Made by a program: the position numbers and the translations under genes. 64,000 nt of DNA. It comes from DASVHS01 sp038244815. Lineage in GTDB: Bacteria; Acidobacteriota; Thermoanaerobaculia; Gp7-AA8. The DNA is taken from positions 62,001 through 126,000 of the forward strand of contig JBBRTB010000009.1 of assembly GCA_038244815.1 (NCBI GenBank), in the 5' to 3' direction. A model generated the notes under the pieces. It ran no database searches, was not told the DNA's origin, and saw only the letters and a list, made by a program, of their open reading frames with translations. This document shows, piece by piece, positions 52,282 to 61,650 of the stretch. Within the stretch, counting starts at the first letter, position 1. The number at the start of each line of letters is the position of its first letter.

Positions 52282-53903
52282 GAAAAGGGATTCTGGCCAT
52301 GGCAGTGCTGTTCGCATCCTGCGCAACCACACCGAAACAGGCCATGCTCGACCTCAAGATCACGAACGGCCGCATCATCGACGGCACCGGCGCTCCCTGG
52401 TTTCGCGGCGACATCGGCGTGCGGGGCGACAGCATCGTCGCCATCGGCGATCTGCACGGTCAGCCGGCCACCAGCACGATCGACGCGCACGACCTGGTGG
52501 TCGCGCCGGGTTTCATCGACCTCCTCGGACAATCGCAGAGCGCCGTGTTCGCCGACCCGCACCTCGAAGCGAAGGTGCGACAAGGCGTGACGACCGAGGT
52601 GACCGGCGAGGGGTTCTCACCCGGGCCGGCGAAGCCGGACAAAGCCAATGGGGAGGGATCGTGGCCAACGCTCGGCGCGTACCTCGACGCCATCGACCAT
52701 CAGGGAGCGGCGCTCAATTTCGCGTTGCTCGTGGGCGCGTCGAATCCGCGCGAGCTCGTGATCGGCGACGTGAACCGCCCGCCCACGGCTGACGAGTTGA
52801 AAGAGATGGAAAGCATCATCGACCAGGCCATGCGCGACGGAGCCATCGGCATTTCCACGTCGCTGATCTACCTGCCGGCCATGTATTCGACGACCGAGGA
52901 GATCATCGCGCTGGCGCGCGTGGCGGCGCGCTACGGCGGCATGTACTTCACGCACATGCGCGACGAGGGCGATCGCATCGACATGGGCCTGGACGAGGCC
53001 TTCCGCATCGGACGGGAGGCGAACATCCCGGTCAACATCTGGCACCTCAAGGTCGGCGGCCGCGCCAACTGGGGGCGCATGCCGCACGTGATCGAACGGA
53101 TCGAACAGGCGCGCGCCGAAGGCATCGATGTCGCCGCGAACGTCTATCCATACGTGGCCTCGTCGACGGGGCTGAGCACTCTGGCGCCGGACTGGGCGCT
53201 CGAAGGCGGATATGCCTCGTTCAAAGAGCGTCTGGCGGATCCCGATCAGCGCGCCAGGATCGTCGATGTGCTGCGCGCCCAGGTGGCGAAACGCGGCGAG
53301 CGAGGCATTTACGTGACGCGCATCGCCAATCCCGCGGACGGGCAATACGAAAAGCACTTCATCCAGGAGATTGCATCGATGATGGGCACCAGCCCCGAAG
53401 AGGCGCTGGTGCGGTTGTACTCCGACACGCCGGTCTCCCCTCGCGTGATCTTTTTCTCCATGGATGAAGGCGACGTGCAGTACGCGCTCAGGCAACCCTG
53501 GGTGTCCGTCGGTGCCGATTCCGGCTCGCCGACCCCGGCGGATCGTGCCGCGAACGACGCCGTGCACCCGCGCGCGTACGGCACATTCAGTCGCGTGGCC
53601 GGTCACTACGTCCGCGACGTCAGGCTCTTCTCGCTCGAGGAGGCTGTGCGCAAGATGACGTCGCAGGCCGCGGATCGCGCTCATCTCGAAGATCGCGGCG
53701 TGCTCCGCCCGGGGATGAAGGCCGACATCATCGTCTTCGACCCGAACGCGATCCGCGACGTGAGCACATTCGACGACCCGCACCACTTTTCCGAGGGCGT
53801 GCGCGACGTCGTCGTGAATGGAGTCCCGGTACTGCGTGAAGGCGTCATGACCTCAGCGCTTCCGGGGAAAAGCATTCGCGGACGAGGGTATGTGAGACGA
53901 TGA
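52278..53903 (+). CDS. amidohydrolase lipoprotein, N-acyl-D-amino-acid deacylase family
   Basis: A 541-residue exported amidohydrolase. MRKGILAMAVLFASC is a lipoprotein signal with the lipid-modified cysteine at residue 15. The fold is recognised from KITNGRIIDGTGAPWFRGDI to GMKADIIVFDP. His/metal candidates remain in YFTHMRDEGD and IWHLKVGG. Oddity: the canonical N-terminal HxH metal motif after PGFID is replaced by LLGQSQ (residues 82-87). The start ATG overlaps the lysA stop (ATGA), so it is co-translated with lysA. The substrate is unknown; a D-amino-acid or peptide amide is likely from the family. Confidence 0.88.
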   Translation: MRKGILAMAVLFASCATTPKQAMLDLKITNGRIIDGTGAPWFRGDIGVRGDSIVAIGDLHGQPATSTIDAHDLVVAPGFIDLLGQSQSAVFADPHLEAKVRQGVTTEVTGEGFSPGPAKPDKANGEGSWPTLGAYLDAIDHQGAALNFALLVGASNPRELVIGDVNRPPTADELKEMESIIDQAMRDGAIGISTSLIYLPAMYSTTEEIIALARVAARYGGMYFTHMRDEGDRIDMGLDEAFRIGREANIPVNIWHLKVGGRANWGRMPHVIERIEQARAEGIDVAANVYPYVASSTGLSTLAPDWALEGGYASFKERLADPDQRARIVDVLRAQVAKRGERGIYVTRIANPADGQYEKHFIQEIASMMGTSPEEALVRLYSDTPVSPRVIFFSMDEGDVQYALRQPWVSVGADSGSPTPADRAANDAVHPRAYGTFSRVAGHYVRDVRLFSLEEAVRKMTSQAADRAHLEDRGVLRPGMKADIIVFDPNAIRDVSTFDDPHHFSEGVRDVVVNGVPVLREGVMTSALPGKSIRGRGYVRR

Positions 53904-53922
53904 ATGCTTACCGTTTTGAAGC

Positions 53923-55230
53923 GTGGGAGAGAGATTGCCTGAGCCGGGCAGCACAGCAAAGTTAGTCAGAGCCGTCGGCTTCTGGGGTCTGGTGGCCATG
54001 TGCATCAACGCCGTGGTCGGCAGCGGCGTGTTCCTCCTCCCCTCGGAGTCCTACAAGCTGCTCGGCCCGTTCTCGCTCTGGGCGCCGCTGATCTTCGCGG
54101 TACCGGTGTTTATTCTGGTGCTTTGCTTCGCCGAAGCGGCCAGTCACTTCTCCGAGCCGGGCGGGGCGTATCTCTACTCGCGTACGGCCTTCGGTGACTT
54201 CATCGGGTTCGAGACCGGATGGATGAACTGGATCGCGCGCGTGACTTCACTGGCCTCGCTGTCCAACGGATTCGTGATCACGCTGGCCCGCCTGTACCCA
54301 CCCCTCGGCTCCGGCGCACTGCGCGCCGGCATCATCATCGTCACGATCGCCATCCTGGCCGCGATCCATCTCGTCGGCGTGAAGTACGGCGCGGCGTCGA
54401 TCTACGTGTTCACGATCGGCAAGCTCGTGCCGCTCATCGGCTTCATCGTGCTGGCGCTGGTGATGTGGAAGCACAATCCCATTCCGGCTTCACTGCATCT
54501 CCCGGGGCCGGGAACGGACTGGAGCGGTGCGGCGCTGCTGCTGCTCTTCGCGTACGCCGGCTTCGAGAACCTGGGCGTGCCCGCGGGCGAGTTCAAGAAT
54601 CCACGCCGCGATCTGCCGATGGCGCTGCTGGCGGGTATCGTGGCCATCGGGGCGATGTACGTCCTCGCCCAGCTCGGAGCGATGTCGGCGCTCCCCGATC
54701 TCTCCAGAACGGACACGCCGATTGCCGACGCCGCCGCGGCACTCATCGGCAACCCCGGCACCGTCATCATCTCCCTCGGCGCGCTGCTGTCGATGGCGGG
54801 GACGAACTCCGGCACGATGCTGGAAGGCTCGCGCATGCTTTACGCACTGTCGCTGGACCGGCCGCGCGCGAAAACGCTGAGTTACGTGAACCCGCGCTTC
54901 CACACGCCGACCGTGGCCATCGTCATCCACACGCTCGTGGCGCTCGTCCTGGCACTGGGCGGCTCGTTCGTGCAACTGGCGATGCTTTCCGCAGTGGCTC
55001 GCCTGACGACGTATCTCTTCACCTGCGCCGCCGTGCCGCGGCTGCGCAAGCTGAACGAAGGGTTCCGGACGCCCACGCTGATCCTGCCCGTTCTCGGCAC
55101 GATCATCTCGCTGGCGCTCTTCTTCACCCTGAACCGATTCAACTTCGTGGCGGCGGCGATCGCACTCGCCGCGGGCTGTCTCATGTATCTGGCGGTAGGG
55201 AAATCACCGGCCGGACAGATCGCGACGTAG
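53923..55230 (+). CDS. APC family amino acid permease
   Basis: An inner-membrane transporter of 435 residues with about 12 spans. The first span GLVAMCINAVVGSGVFLLPS carries the APC substrate-binding glycine loop. YAGFENLGVPAGEFKNPRRD is the conserved span-6 region. The frame opens with GTG at 53923, but the TTG at 53935, with GGAG 5 bases upstream, may be the true start. It follows the amidohydrolase on the same strand, consistent with uptake of released amino acids, which is inference. Confidence 0.92.
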   Translation: MGERLPEPGSTAKLVRAVGFWGLVAMCINAVVGSGVFLLPSESYKLLGPFSLWAPLIFAVPVFILVLCFAEAASHFSEPGGAYLYSRTAFGDFIGFETGWMNWIARVTSLASLSNGFVITLARLYPPLGSGALRAGIIIVTIAILAAIHLVGVKYGAASIYVFTIGKLVPLIGFIVLALVMWKHNPIPASLHLPGPGTDWSGAALLLLFAYAGFENLGVPAGEFKNPRRDLPMALLAGIVAIGAMYVLAQLGAMSALPDLSRTDTPIADAAAALIGNPGTVIISLGALLSMAGTNSGTMLEGSRMLYALSLDRPRAKTLSYVNPRFHTPTVAIVIHTLVALVLALGGSFVQLAMLSAVARLTTYLFTCAAVPRLRKLNEGFRTPTLILPVLGTIISLALFFTLNRFNFVAAAIALAAGCLMYLAVGKSPAGQIAT

Positions 55231-55272
55231 GGCGCACGACGTTCCGAGCCGCGACGACGGCGGAGCCCTCTC

Positions 55273-55806
55273 CTAGAACATCCACGTGCAGACCGCGACC
55301 GCCACGAGCGCGGCCACGACATCGCCGACGATGGCCGAGGGAATGGCGTGGCGCGTGCGCTTCACGCCGATCGCGCCAAAGTAGACCGCCAGGACATAGA
55401 ACAAAGTCTCGGAGCTGCCATACATCGTCGCGGCGATGCGCGCGATCAGCGAGTCGGGGCCATAACGCTTGATGATGTCGGTCGCGAGCGCGAGCGAGCC
55501 GCTCCCGGACAGCGGCCGCAGGACCGCCAGCGGGAAGATCTCCGGCGGAAAGTGGATCGCGGCCATGGCCGGACGAAGCGCGTTCGTCAGCAGATCCATG
55601 GCTCCCGAGGCGCGGAACATCCCGATAGCCACCAGGATGCCGACGAGGAACGGAATGATGCGCACGGCCACGTTGAATCCGTCCTTGGCACCCTCGATGA
55701 ACACGTCGTACACCTTCACCTTGCGGATCATCCCCACGAGCGGAATGAGCACGAGCAGCACGGGAATGGCCCACAGCGAGACCTGTTCGAAAGCGGAGCG
55801 GATCAC
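55273..55806 (-). CDS. spmB: SpmB-like nucleoside-recognition (Gate) domain membrane protein
   Basis: A 177-residue membrane protein with four or five spans. VFIEGAKDGFNVAVRIIPFL and VLRPLSGSGSLALATDIIKR are the SpmB signature, with GSSETLFYVLAVYFG following. Named after Bacillus spore maturation, but widespread in non-sporulating bacteria. It overlaps spmA by 4 bases; the pair is probably one transport or sensor unit of unknown substrate. Confidence 0.9.
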   Translation of the reverse strand: MIRSAFEQVSLWAIPVLLVLIPLVGMIRKVKVYDVFIEGAKDGFNVAVRIIPFLVGILVAIGMFRASGAMDLLTNALRPAMAAIHFPPEIFPLAVLRPLSGSGSLALATDIIKRYGPDSLIARIAATMYGSSETLFYVLAVYFGAIGVKRTRHAIPSAIVGDVVAALVAVAVCTWMF

Positions 55807-56408
55807 TCGCTGACCTCCGCTTCACGCTTCGGAAAGAAGCGCTGCAGAAGCTTGGCCGTGGTGACGGCCGCGAATGCGCCGGATAACGTGGACACGATCG
55901 TCGTCACGATGATGGCGGTCGGATTCTTCGCTCCCGCCGCGGCGAGCACACCGATGATCGTGGCCGGGATGAGCTGGATGCCGGCCGTGTTGAGGGCCAT
56001 GAATGTGACCATCGAATTCGTGGCCGTTTCCTTGTCCCCCTCGTTCAGCGTCTGCAGCTCCTCCATCGCTTTGATGCCCAGCGGAGTGGCGGCGTTCGAC
56101 AATCCGAGCATGTTCGCGGCGATGTTCATGATCATCGCTCCGATGGCCGGATGCTCGGGCGGAATCTCCGGGAACAGCAGGCGGCTGAACGGGCGCAGCA
56201 CGCGGCCGAGCATGGCGATGAGTCCGGCCTTCTCGGCCACGCGCATGATTCCCAGCCAGAGCGTCATGATGCCGATCAGACCGATGGAGATATCCACAGC
56301 CGTCGTCGCCGAGTCGATGGCGCCCTTCGTCACCGCCGGGGCGGTGCCCATGACCATGGCCACGATGAGAGCGATGGCCATCAGCGCAAACCAGATGTAG
56401 TTCAGCAT
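55803..56408 (-). CDS. spmA: SpmA-like nucleoside-recognition (Gate) domain membrane protein
   Basis: Starts at the ATG at 56408 (MLNYIWFALMAIALIVAM), 201 residues; the frame extends to 56591 without support. DISIGLIGIMTLWLGIMRVA, MIMNIAANMLGLSNAATPLG and FMALNTAGIQLIPATIIGVL are diagnostic of SpmA. About five spans. It is divergent from the phosphatase/TPR gene with 27 bases between starts. Confidence 0.92.
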   Translation of the reverse strand: MLNYIWFALMAIALIVAMVMGTAPAVTKGAIDSATTAVDISIGLIGIMTLWLGIMRVAEKAGLIAMLGRVLRPFSRLLFPEIPPEHPAIGAMIMNIAANMLGLSNAATPLGIKAMEELQTLNEGDKETATNSMVTFMALNTAGIQLIPATIIGVLAAAGAKNPTAIIVTTIVSTLSGAFAAVTTAKLLQRFFPKREAEVSE

Positions 56409-56435
56409 GCGGCGAATTGTATAGAGTGCCGCCCG

Positions 56436-58466
56436 ATGCGCCGCGCAACTTTGCTCGCCTGTGTCCTCGCTGTCTCCCTGGCCTGTCATCGCGAGCCCGT
56501 GCAGCAGAACCGCGCGCCCGCCAGGCGTCCCTCGATTCTCCTCGTTACCCTCGACACGACGCGCGCCGACGCCATCGGGCCCGAACAGCACGACGTCGCC
56601 ACCCCGTCATTCGACGCGCTGGCGAAACGCGGATTGCGATTCCGCTATGCATATTGCGCCGTTCCGCAGACTCTGCCGTCGCACACATCGATGCTCACCG
56701 GTCTTCTCCCGGCAGGCCACGGCGTTCACGAAAATGCGCGCTATCTGTCCGATTCGCAGCGGCTCGCCGCCGAACGTCTCCACGCCGCGGGCTATCGCAC
56801 CGCGGCTTTCGTCTCCGCGTTCGCGCTGGCGCGCCGCTTCGGACTGGGCCGCGGTTTCGACGTGTACGACGAGGACTTCGGCGCGAACAACGCGGAGCGG
56901 ACGGCGAAGCAGACCACGGACCGGGTCCTGTCATGGCTGGCCCAGGCCTCCTCCGACAAGCCGCTATTGCTCTGGGTCCATTACTACGATCCGCATTTTC
57001 CATACACGCCCCCCGAGCCCTACCGCGGCCGCTACGCGAAACAGCCCTACTTCGGCGAAGTGGCGTCGATGGACGAGCAACTCGGACGGTTGGTGGCCGC
57101 CTTCGAGCAGCACCAGCAGGGTCCGAAGGCTCTGATCCTCGTCGGCGACCACGGCGAAGGTCTGGGCGATCACGGCGAAGCGCAGCACGGCGACCTTCTC
57201 TATCAGTCGACGATGCACGTCCCCCTGCTGATCATCGGCCCCGGCGTCAAGCCGGGCACAACGGACGAGCCGGTGAGCACGCGAAGAATCTTCCACACCA
57301 TCCTCGATTTCGCCGGAATCGACGGGAGAAACAGCCTGAAACCGAGGCCCGAGGCCCGAGGCCCGAGGCCTGAAGTCGTGGTGGCCGAGGCCATGAAGCC
57401 GTTCCTCGATTACGGGTGGCAGCCACAGGTCATGGCCGTCGACGGAAGTCAGAAGACGATCCTGGCAGGAAGGACCGAGGTGTACGACGTGGTCGCCGAT
57501 CCGCAGGAACGGCATGACCTGTCTGCGAACGCGGCCATCCCGCGTCCTGTGCGCGCCGCGTTGCGTGACTATCCGATCCCCTCCGCGGCACCACCGCCAT
57601 CAGCGGCTTCCCTCGACGACGAAGCGCGCCGCAAGCTGGCCAGCCTCGGCTACGTGGCCTCGAGCGTGACGCCGGTCATCCGCAAGGACGCTCCTCGGCC
57701 GGTCGAGATGGCGCCGTTGTTTCCGCTGCTCGACGAAGCGGCGGCGCTGTTCGTCCGGGAGCAGTACGCGCGGTGCATTCCTCTTCTCGAGCAGATTCTC
57801 GAGAAGGATCCGCACAATCTGGAGGGGGCGCTGCGTCTGGCCACGGCCTATTCATCTCTCGGGCGCGACCGGCAGGCCGTCGCCGCGTTCGAGCGAGCCC
57901 GATCCATCGCCCCCGACTCGCAGGACGTCAGCACATACCTCGCACTCCACTACGCGCGCGGCAGGGAGTGGCGCAAGGCCGAGCCGCTGCTGGAGCGCGT
58001 GATCGCGCTGTCGCCGGATCGTCTGCCCGCGCTGGAGGCGCTGGCGCTCGTCCGCGAGCGGGAGGGGCGGATCGCCGACGCGGTGGCGCTCCGCGAGAAG
58101 GTCTACACGATGCGAACGCCGAATGCGGCGGAGCTCGAGCACCTCGGACAGATGCAGATGGCGCTGGGCGCGACCGCTCCGGCGCTCGCGACGTTCGAGC
58201 AGCTTCGCTTGCTGCAGGGCGCGGCATTCCGGAACGATCTCGAGCTCGGCGTGCTGTACCTGTCCGCAGGCCGTCTGCCGGAAGCGAGGGATGCGCTCGA
58301 TCGCGTGCCGCTGTCGAATCCGAACTACGCGATGGCACTGTTCAAGCGCGCGCAGGTTTCGGTGCTGCTCCATGAAACAGACGGGCCATCCCGGATCGAG
58401 ATGGCGCGTCGACATGCCACGCCGCTCACGCGCGAGCTGATCGCGCGTGAGCGGTTGTTTCAGTGA
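56436..58466 (+). CDS. alkaline-phosphatase-superfamily (sulfatase-like) lipoprotein with C-terminal TPRs
   Basis: An exported 676-residue protein starting at the ATG at 56436. The lipoprotein signal MRRATLLACVLAVSLAC gives Cys17. The hydrolase domain (about 30-400) has the metal-binding LVTLDTTRAD (Asp40) and GDHGEGLGDHGE near residue 237. The nucleophile position reads TLPSHTSML, so Thr79 stands where sulfatases have Cys/Ser for formylglycine. About residues 420-676 form tandem TPR helices (CIPLLEQILEKDPHNLEGAL). Residues about 302-312 (KPRPEARGPRPE) are an in-frame repeat array. A phosphohydrolase or phosphotransferase seems likelier than a sulfatase. Confidence 0.87.
   Translation: MRRATLLACVLAVSLACHREPVQQNRAPARRPSILLVTLDTTRADAIGPEQHDVATPSFDALAKRGLRFRYAYCAVPQTLPSHTSMLTGLLPAGHGVHENARYLSDSQRLAAERLHAAGYRTAAFVSAFALARRFGLGRGFDVYDEDFGANNAERTAKQTTDRVLSWLAQASSDKPLLLWVHYYDPHFPYTPPEPYRGRYAKQPYFGEVASMDEQLGRLVAAFEQHQQGPKALILVGDHGEGLGDHGEAQHGDLLYQSTMHVPLLIIGPGVKPGTTDEPVSTRRIFHTILDFAGIDGRNSLKPRPEARGPRPEVVVAEAMKPFLDYGWQPQVMAVDGSQKTILAGRTEVYDVVADPQERHDLSANAAIPRPVRAALRDYPIPSAAPPPSAASLDDEARRKLASLGYVASSVTPVIRKDAPRPVEMAPLFPLLDEAAALFVREQYARCIPLLEQILEKDPHNLEGALRLATAYSSLGRDRQAVAAFERARSIAPDSQDVSTYLALHYARGREWRKAEPLLERVIALSPDRLPALEALALVREREGRIADAVALREKVYTMRTPNAAELEHLGQMQMALGATAPALATFEQLRLLQGAAFRNDLELGVLYLSAGRLPEARDALDRVPLSNPNYAMALFKRAQVSVLLHETDGPSRIEMARRHATPLTRELIARERLFQ
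57342..57372. repeat. heptamer array inside the phosphatase/TPR gene
   Basis: Four CCGAGGC-type 7-mers in tandem, three units (21 bases) equalling seven codons, giving the peptide RPEARGPRPE in frame. It is the cleanest coding copy of the family. Confidence 0.75.
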
Positions 58467-61400
58467 TCAGAACTGCAGGCGCAAAGCGACCTGATAGCGC
58501 CGCGGAGCGTAGAACGAATTCGGATACGGAGCGGCGATGCCGTAGTCGGCACGATTGAACGCGGCCGTCGTCGGAATGGCCAGTTGCTTTCTCAGGGTCT
58601 CGTCCGTAATGGACGTCGGGATGGACACTGTCGCACCGGTGTACGGCGAGGCTGTGTTCGCGATGTGCTTGATGCCCAGCACTCCGACGCGGGTCTCGTA
58701 GTTGTAGCCTTCCTGGTTGTTCGTCACGTTGAAGACGTCCACGGCCAGCTGCAGATTCATTCCGCGGATGAGCCGGAAGTTCTGCGTGTAGTTCAGATCG
58801 GCGTCGTAATAGGACGGCGATCTTCTGCTGCCGGCCCCTTCGGCGTATCGATTCGTGTCGCTCGAGGAACCAGTCAAAGGCCGGTACGGAAGAACGCTCT
58901 CGAGCTGATACGGCTGGCCCGACTGGTAGACACCAAACGCTCCGGCCGTCGCGTTCCACGGCAGGATGTACGTGCCGCGGAGTTTGACGACGTGGCGCCG
59001 GTCTCCGCGCAGATCGCCGTACTTGTAGTCCCACAGCTGCCGTCCCGGGCCGTCGCCGATGTTCGACGATCCGATGAAGATGGCGGCGTCATTGGCGCTG
59101 CTGAACGATGAGTTGTCCTGGTCGAAGTTGCCGTAGTAGTGGCTCCAGGTGTAACTCCCGTTGAGGACCACTTTATCCCCGCGCCACTCCTGCTCGACGG
59201 TCGCTTCGTAGTACTTCGTGAATGCGCCGTCGAGGTTGGCGATGACGTAGGAGGAGCCGCTGCCGATGGCGCCAAGGATCTCGTCGAGGTTCGGAATGTA
59301 GTCCTTCTGCGGAATCCCCGGCGGCGGGTTGAAGTCGACGCGTGCCGTGTTGTTCGTGTCTTCCATGTAGTGATCGCCGTGGCGATAACGGCCGTAGAGG
59401 CGGCCCGACCACCGGCTGGTCATCTGCCGGGCCGTGCCGATCATGTATTCCTTGATCTGGGGCGGCTTGATGCCGTCCTGCCACCACTTGCCGGAGGACG
59501 ATGCGTTCGGCGCCACGCCGATCAGCTTGCCGTTGGCGTCGAAGTACGCACTGATGGTGCGCACGAGGTTGCGGTCCCACGACGCGGCGCGGGCGTCGGA
59601 GTTCGCCGCCGGGTTGTAGCCGGCATAACTCACCCACGCCGTGTTGGTGCCGTCGTACGCCCATGTGGCGCCCAGGCGCGGCTGGATCATGTCGCTGAAC
59701 TTGAACTCGTGCATCTTGTACTTCGTGCCGGGCGACTTGACATAACCGGCGACGTTGTCGGCCTTGGCCAGACCCTGCCCGTAGAGCGTGTCATTGCTGG
59801 CCATCACGCCGACATTGAACGTCCAGGTGTTCCAGTGGATCGAGTCGTTGAGCTCGACGTTCTGGGAGTGGAACTCGGAATGGATGCTCGGGACGGCGCC
59901 CGTGGTCTGCTGCGGGAACGTGGCCACGAAGAATGCCGGTGTGGACGTTCCGCACGCGCTGGCCGGACACGTTCCTGCCGAGCCAACACCCGCCGGGACG
60001 CTGAGCAGGCCCCATCCGTTCGAGGTCTGGAAACGGTCCTCGCTGTCGTTGTATCTCTGATAGCCGACGTGAAGGTCGTGCGTGATGTTCGAGCCTAGAG
60101 AGTAGTTGTACCCGAACTGTCCGGCCCTGCGGTAGAAGCTGTCGTCGTCCTCGGCGAACTGTCCGAAGCCGACCGTGCCGCCGCCCGTGCGCTGCCCGGC
60201 CACACACGTCAGGCCGACCGACGATGGGTTCTGCGGGCAGACGTAGCCGTACTTGTCGACGAACGGCTGTACGAATGCGTTCTGAGCGGTATTGCCCGTG
60301 ATGGGCGTAGGCACCACGAACCGCCCGAGGTTCCCGAGATTGTTGAAATCGAGTTGAGTACCCAGGGCGGTGTTGACCTGCACGCCGTTGGCGAGAAAGT
60401 CGGAAGCGCCGCCGCCGGGATTCTTGAAGTCGGTGAACTTGGCCGTGACGTAGCTCTTCGGGCTGACGATCCAGGAGGCTTCGAGCGTTCCGAGTTGCAG
60501 CTTGCCGTTGCTTCCCGATCCGGTGGTGCCGGCCTGGAATGCACCGAACTGGTTCGAGGTCTCGACCGTGTGCGAATTGCGGTAACTGCCGTTGAGGAGC
60601 AGCGACTGCAGCGGCGTGAACGTCAGCTTCAGGAACTCTTCATTCGTCTTGAGCGAGTACTGCGGCAGGCCGCCGTAGACGTTGGCCTGATTCGACCGCT
60701 TGAACTCGGGCCGGTAGTAGGAGCCGTAGAAGAACAGCCGGTCCGGAAGGATCGGGCCGCCGATGTTGATCGTCGACCAATTGCGATCCTGCGCGTACGT
60801 CAGATTCTGCGTCCCCTTCTGATCGGCGACGAAGTTGTGGCTGAGGATCTGGTAGCCGACCTCGCCCGAGAACTTGTTCGTCCCCGACTTGCTGACGGAG
60901 TCGATGAGGAATCCGCCGGCGCGATCGAAGTCGAGTGCTTTGGCGCCGCCTTTGATGATGTTGACCTGCGCGATGTCGTGCGTATTCGGCTGGGTGTTGA
61001 GCACGCCGAACAGCGGCATGGTGATGTTCACGCCGTCGAACATGTAGACGTTGTCCTGGCCGCTGGCGCCCGCGCTCGGGCCGCGAACGGAGTCCTGGGA
61101 GTACATGACGCCCGGGATGAGCTTCTGCAGGTCGCCGTAGTTCTGCGAGACCGGAAGCGCCTGGATCTCCTTCTGCGAGATCCCGCTCTCGATCTGCGTG
61201 GAGGTCTTGTCGACGAGCGAGGCCTGCGCCGTAACAGTGATGCTCTCGGCGACACCCTGGACGCCCATGCTCACATCGGCGTGTGTCGTCTGCGAGAGCA
61301 GGACGTCCGCCCGGCGCGTCACGGTCTGCATTCCGCTCAGCGTGAACGTGAGCGTGTAGGAGCCCGGCACGAGAGCGGGTAATTGATACGTGCCGTTGCT

Positions 61401-61580
61401 GTCGGTGTTGGTGACGCGCGGCTGAGGAAGCACGTTGGATCGCGCTTCCACCGTGACACCCGGAAGCGGCTGCTTGTCCGCGGTCACTTTTCCGCTGATC
61501 TGACCGGTCTGCTGTGCGAACAATGCCGTACACGACAGAAGAACGAGCAGAAACAACAGAAGACGGCTGGTAAATCGCAT
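58467..61580 (-). CDS. TonB-dependent outer-membrane receptor (Oar-like, carboxypeptidase-regulatory N-terminus)
   Basis: A beta-barrel receptor of 1037 residues. Start at the ATG at 61580 with GGGGGAGAGA directly upstream. The signal peptide (RLLLFLLVLLSCTALFAQ) is followed by a carboxypeptidase-regulatory-like domain (GKVTADKQPLPGVTVEARSN). The plug has VYMFDGVNITMPLFG and IEIIKGG-like QVNIIKGGAKALDFDRAGGF. The barrel ends in YQVALRLQF with the terminal Phe needed for outer-membrane insertion. Ligand is unknown; such receptors often take glycans or peptides. It is convergent with the phosphatase/TPR gene with no bases between. Confidence 0.93.
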   Translation of the reverse strand: MRFTSRLLLFLLVLLSCTALFAQQTGQISGKVTADKQPLPGVTVEARSNVLPQPRVTNTDSNGTYQLPALVPGSYTLTFTLSGMQTVTRRADVLLSQTTHADVSMGVQGVAESITVTAQASLVDKTSTQIESGISQKEIQALPVSQNYGDLQKLIPGVMYSQDSVRGPSAGASGQDNVYMFDGVNITMPLFGVLNTQPNTHDIAQVNIIKGGAKALDFDRAGGFLIDSVSKSGTNKFSGEVGYQILSHNFVADQKGTQNLTYAQDRNWSTINIGGPILPDRLFFYGSYYRPEFKRSNQANVYGGLPQYSLKTNEEFLKLTFTPLQSLLLNGSYRNSHTVETSNQFGAFQAGTTGSGSNGKLQLGTLEASWIVSPKSYVTAKFTDFKNPGGGASDFLANGVQVNTALGTQLDFNNLGNLGRFVVPTPITGNTAQNAFVQPFVDKYGYVCPQNPSSVGLTCVAGQRTGGGTVGFGQFAEDDDSFYRRAGQFGYNYSLGSNITHDLHVGYQRYNDSEDRFQTSNGWGLLSVPAGVGSAGTCPASACGTSTPAFFVATFPQQTTGAVPSIHSEFHSQNVELNDSIHWNTWTFNVGVMASNDTLYGQGLAKADNVAGYVKSPGTKYKMHEFKFSDMIQPRLGATWAYDGTNTAWVSYAGYNPAANSDARAASWDRNLVRTISAYFDANGKLIGVAPNASSSGKWWQDGIKPPQIKEYMIGTARQMTSRWSGRLYGRYRHGDHYMEDTNNTARVDFNPPPGIPQKDYIPNLDEILGAIGSGSSYVIANLDGAFTKYYEATVEQEWRGDKVVLNGSYTWSHYYGNFDQDNSSFSSANDAAIFIGSSNIGDGPGRQLWDYKYGDLRGDRRHVVKLRGTYILPWNATAGAFGVYQSGQPYQLESVLPYRPLTGSSSDTNRYAEGAGSRRSPSYYDADLNYTQNFRLIRGMNLQLAVDVFNVTNNQEGYNYETRVGVLGIKHIANTASPYTGATVSIPTSITDETLRKQLAIPTTAAFNRADYGIAAPYPNSFYAPRRYQVALRLQF

Positions 61581-61650
61581 TCTCTCCCCCTTGATGGAAT
61601 CAATGACAAAGATCTGACGAGTTGGGCCGGATTCTACACCGCAAGCGCGA

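Noticed and set aside
55273..56408. SpmA/SpmB as evidence of sporulation
   Set aside because: This pair is widespread in non-sporulating diderms, and no other sporulation gene is in the window.
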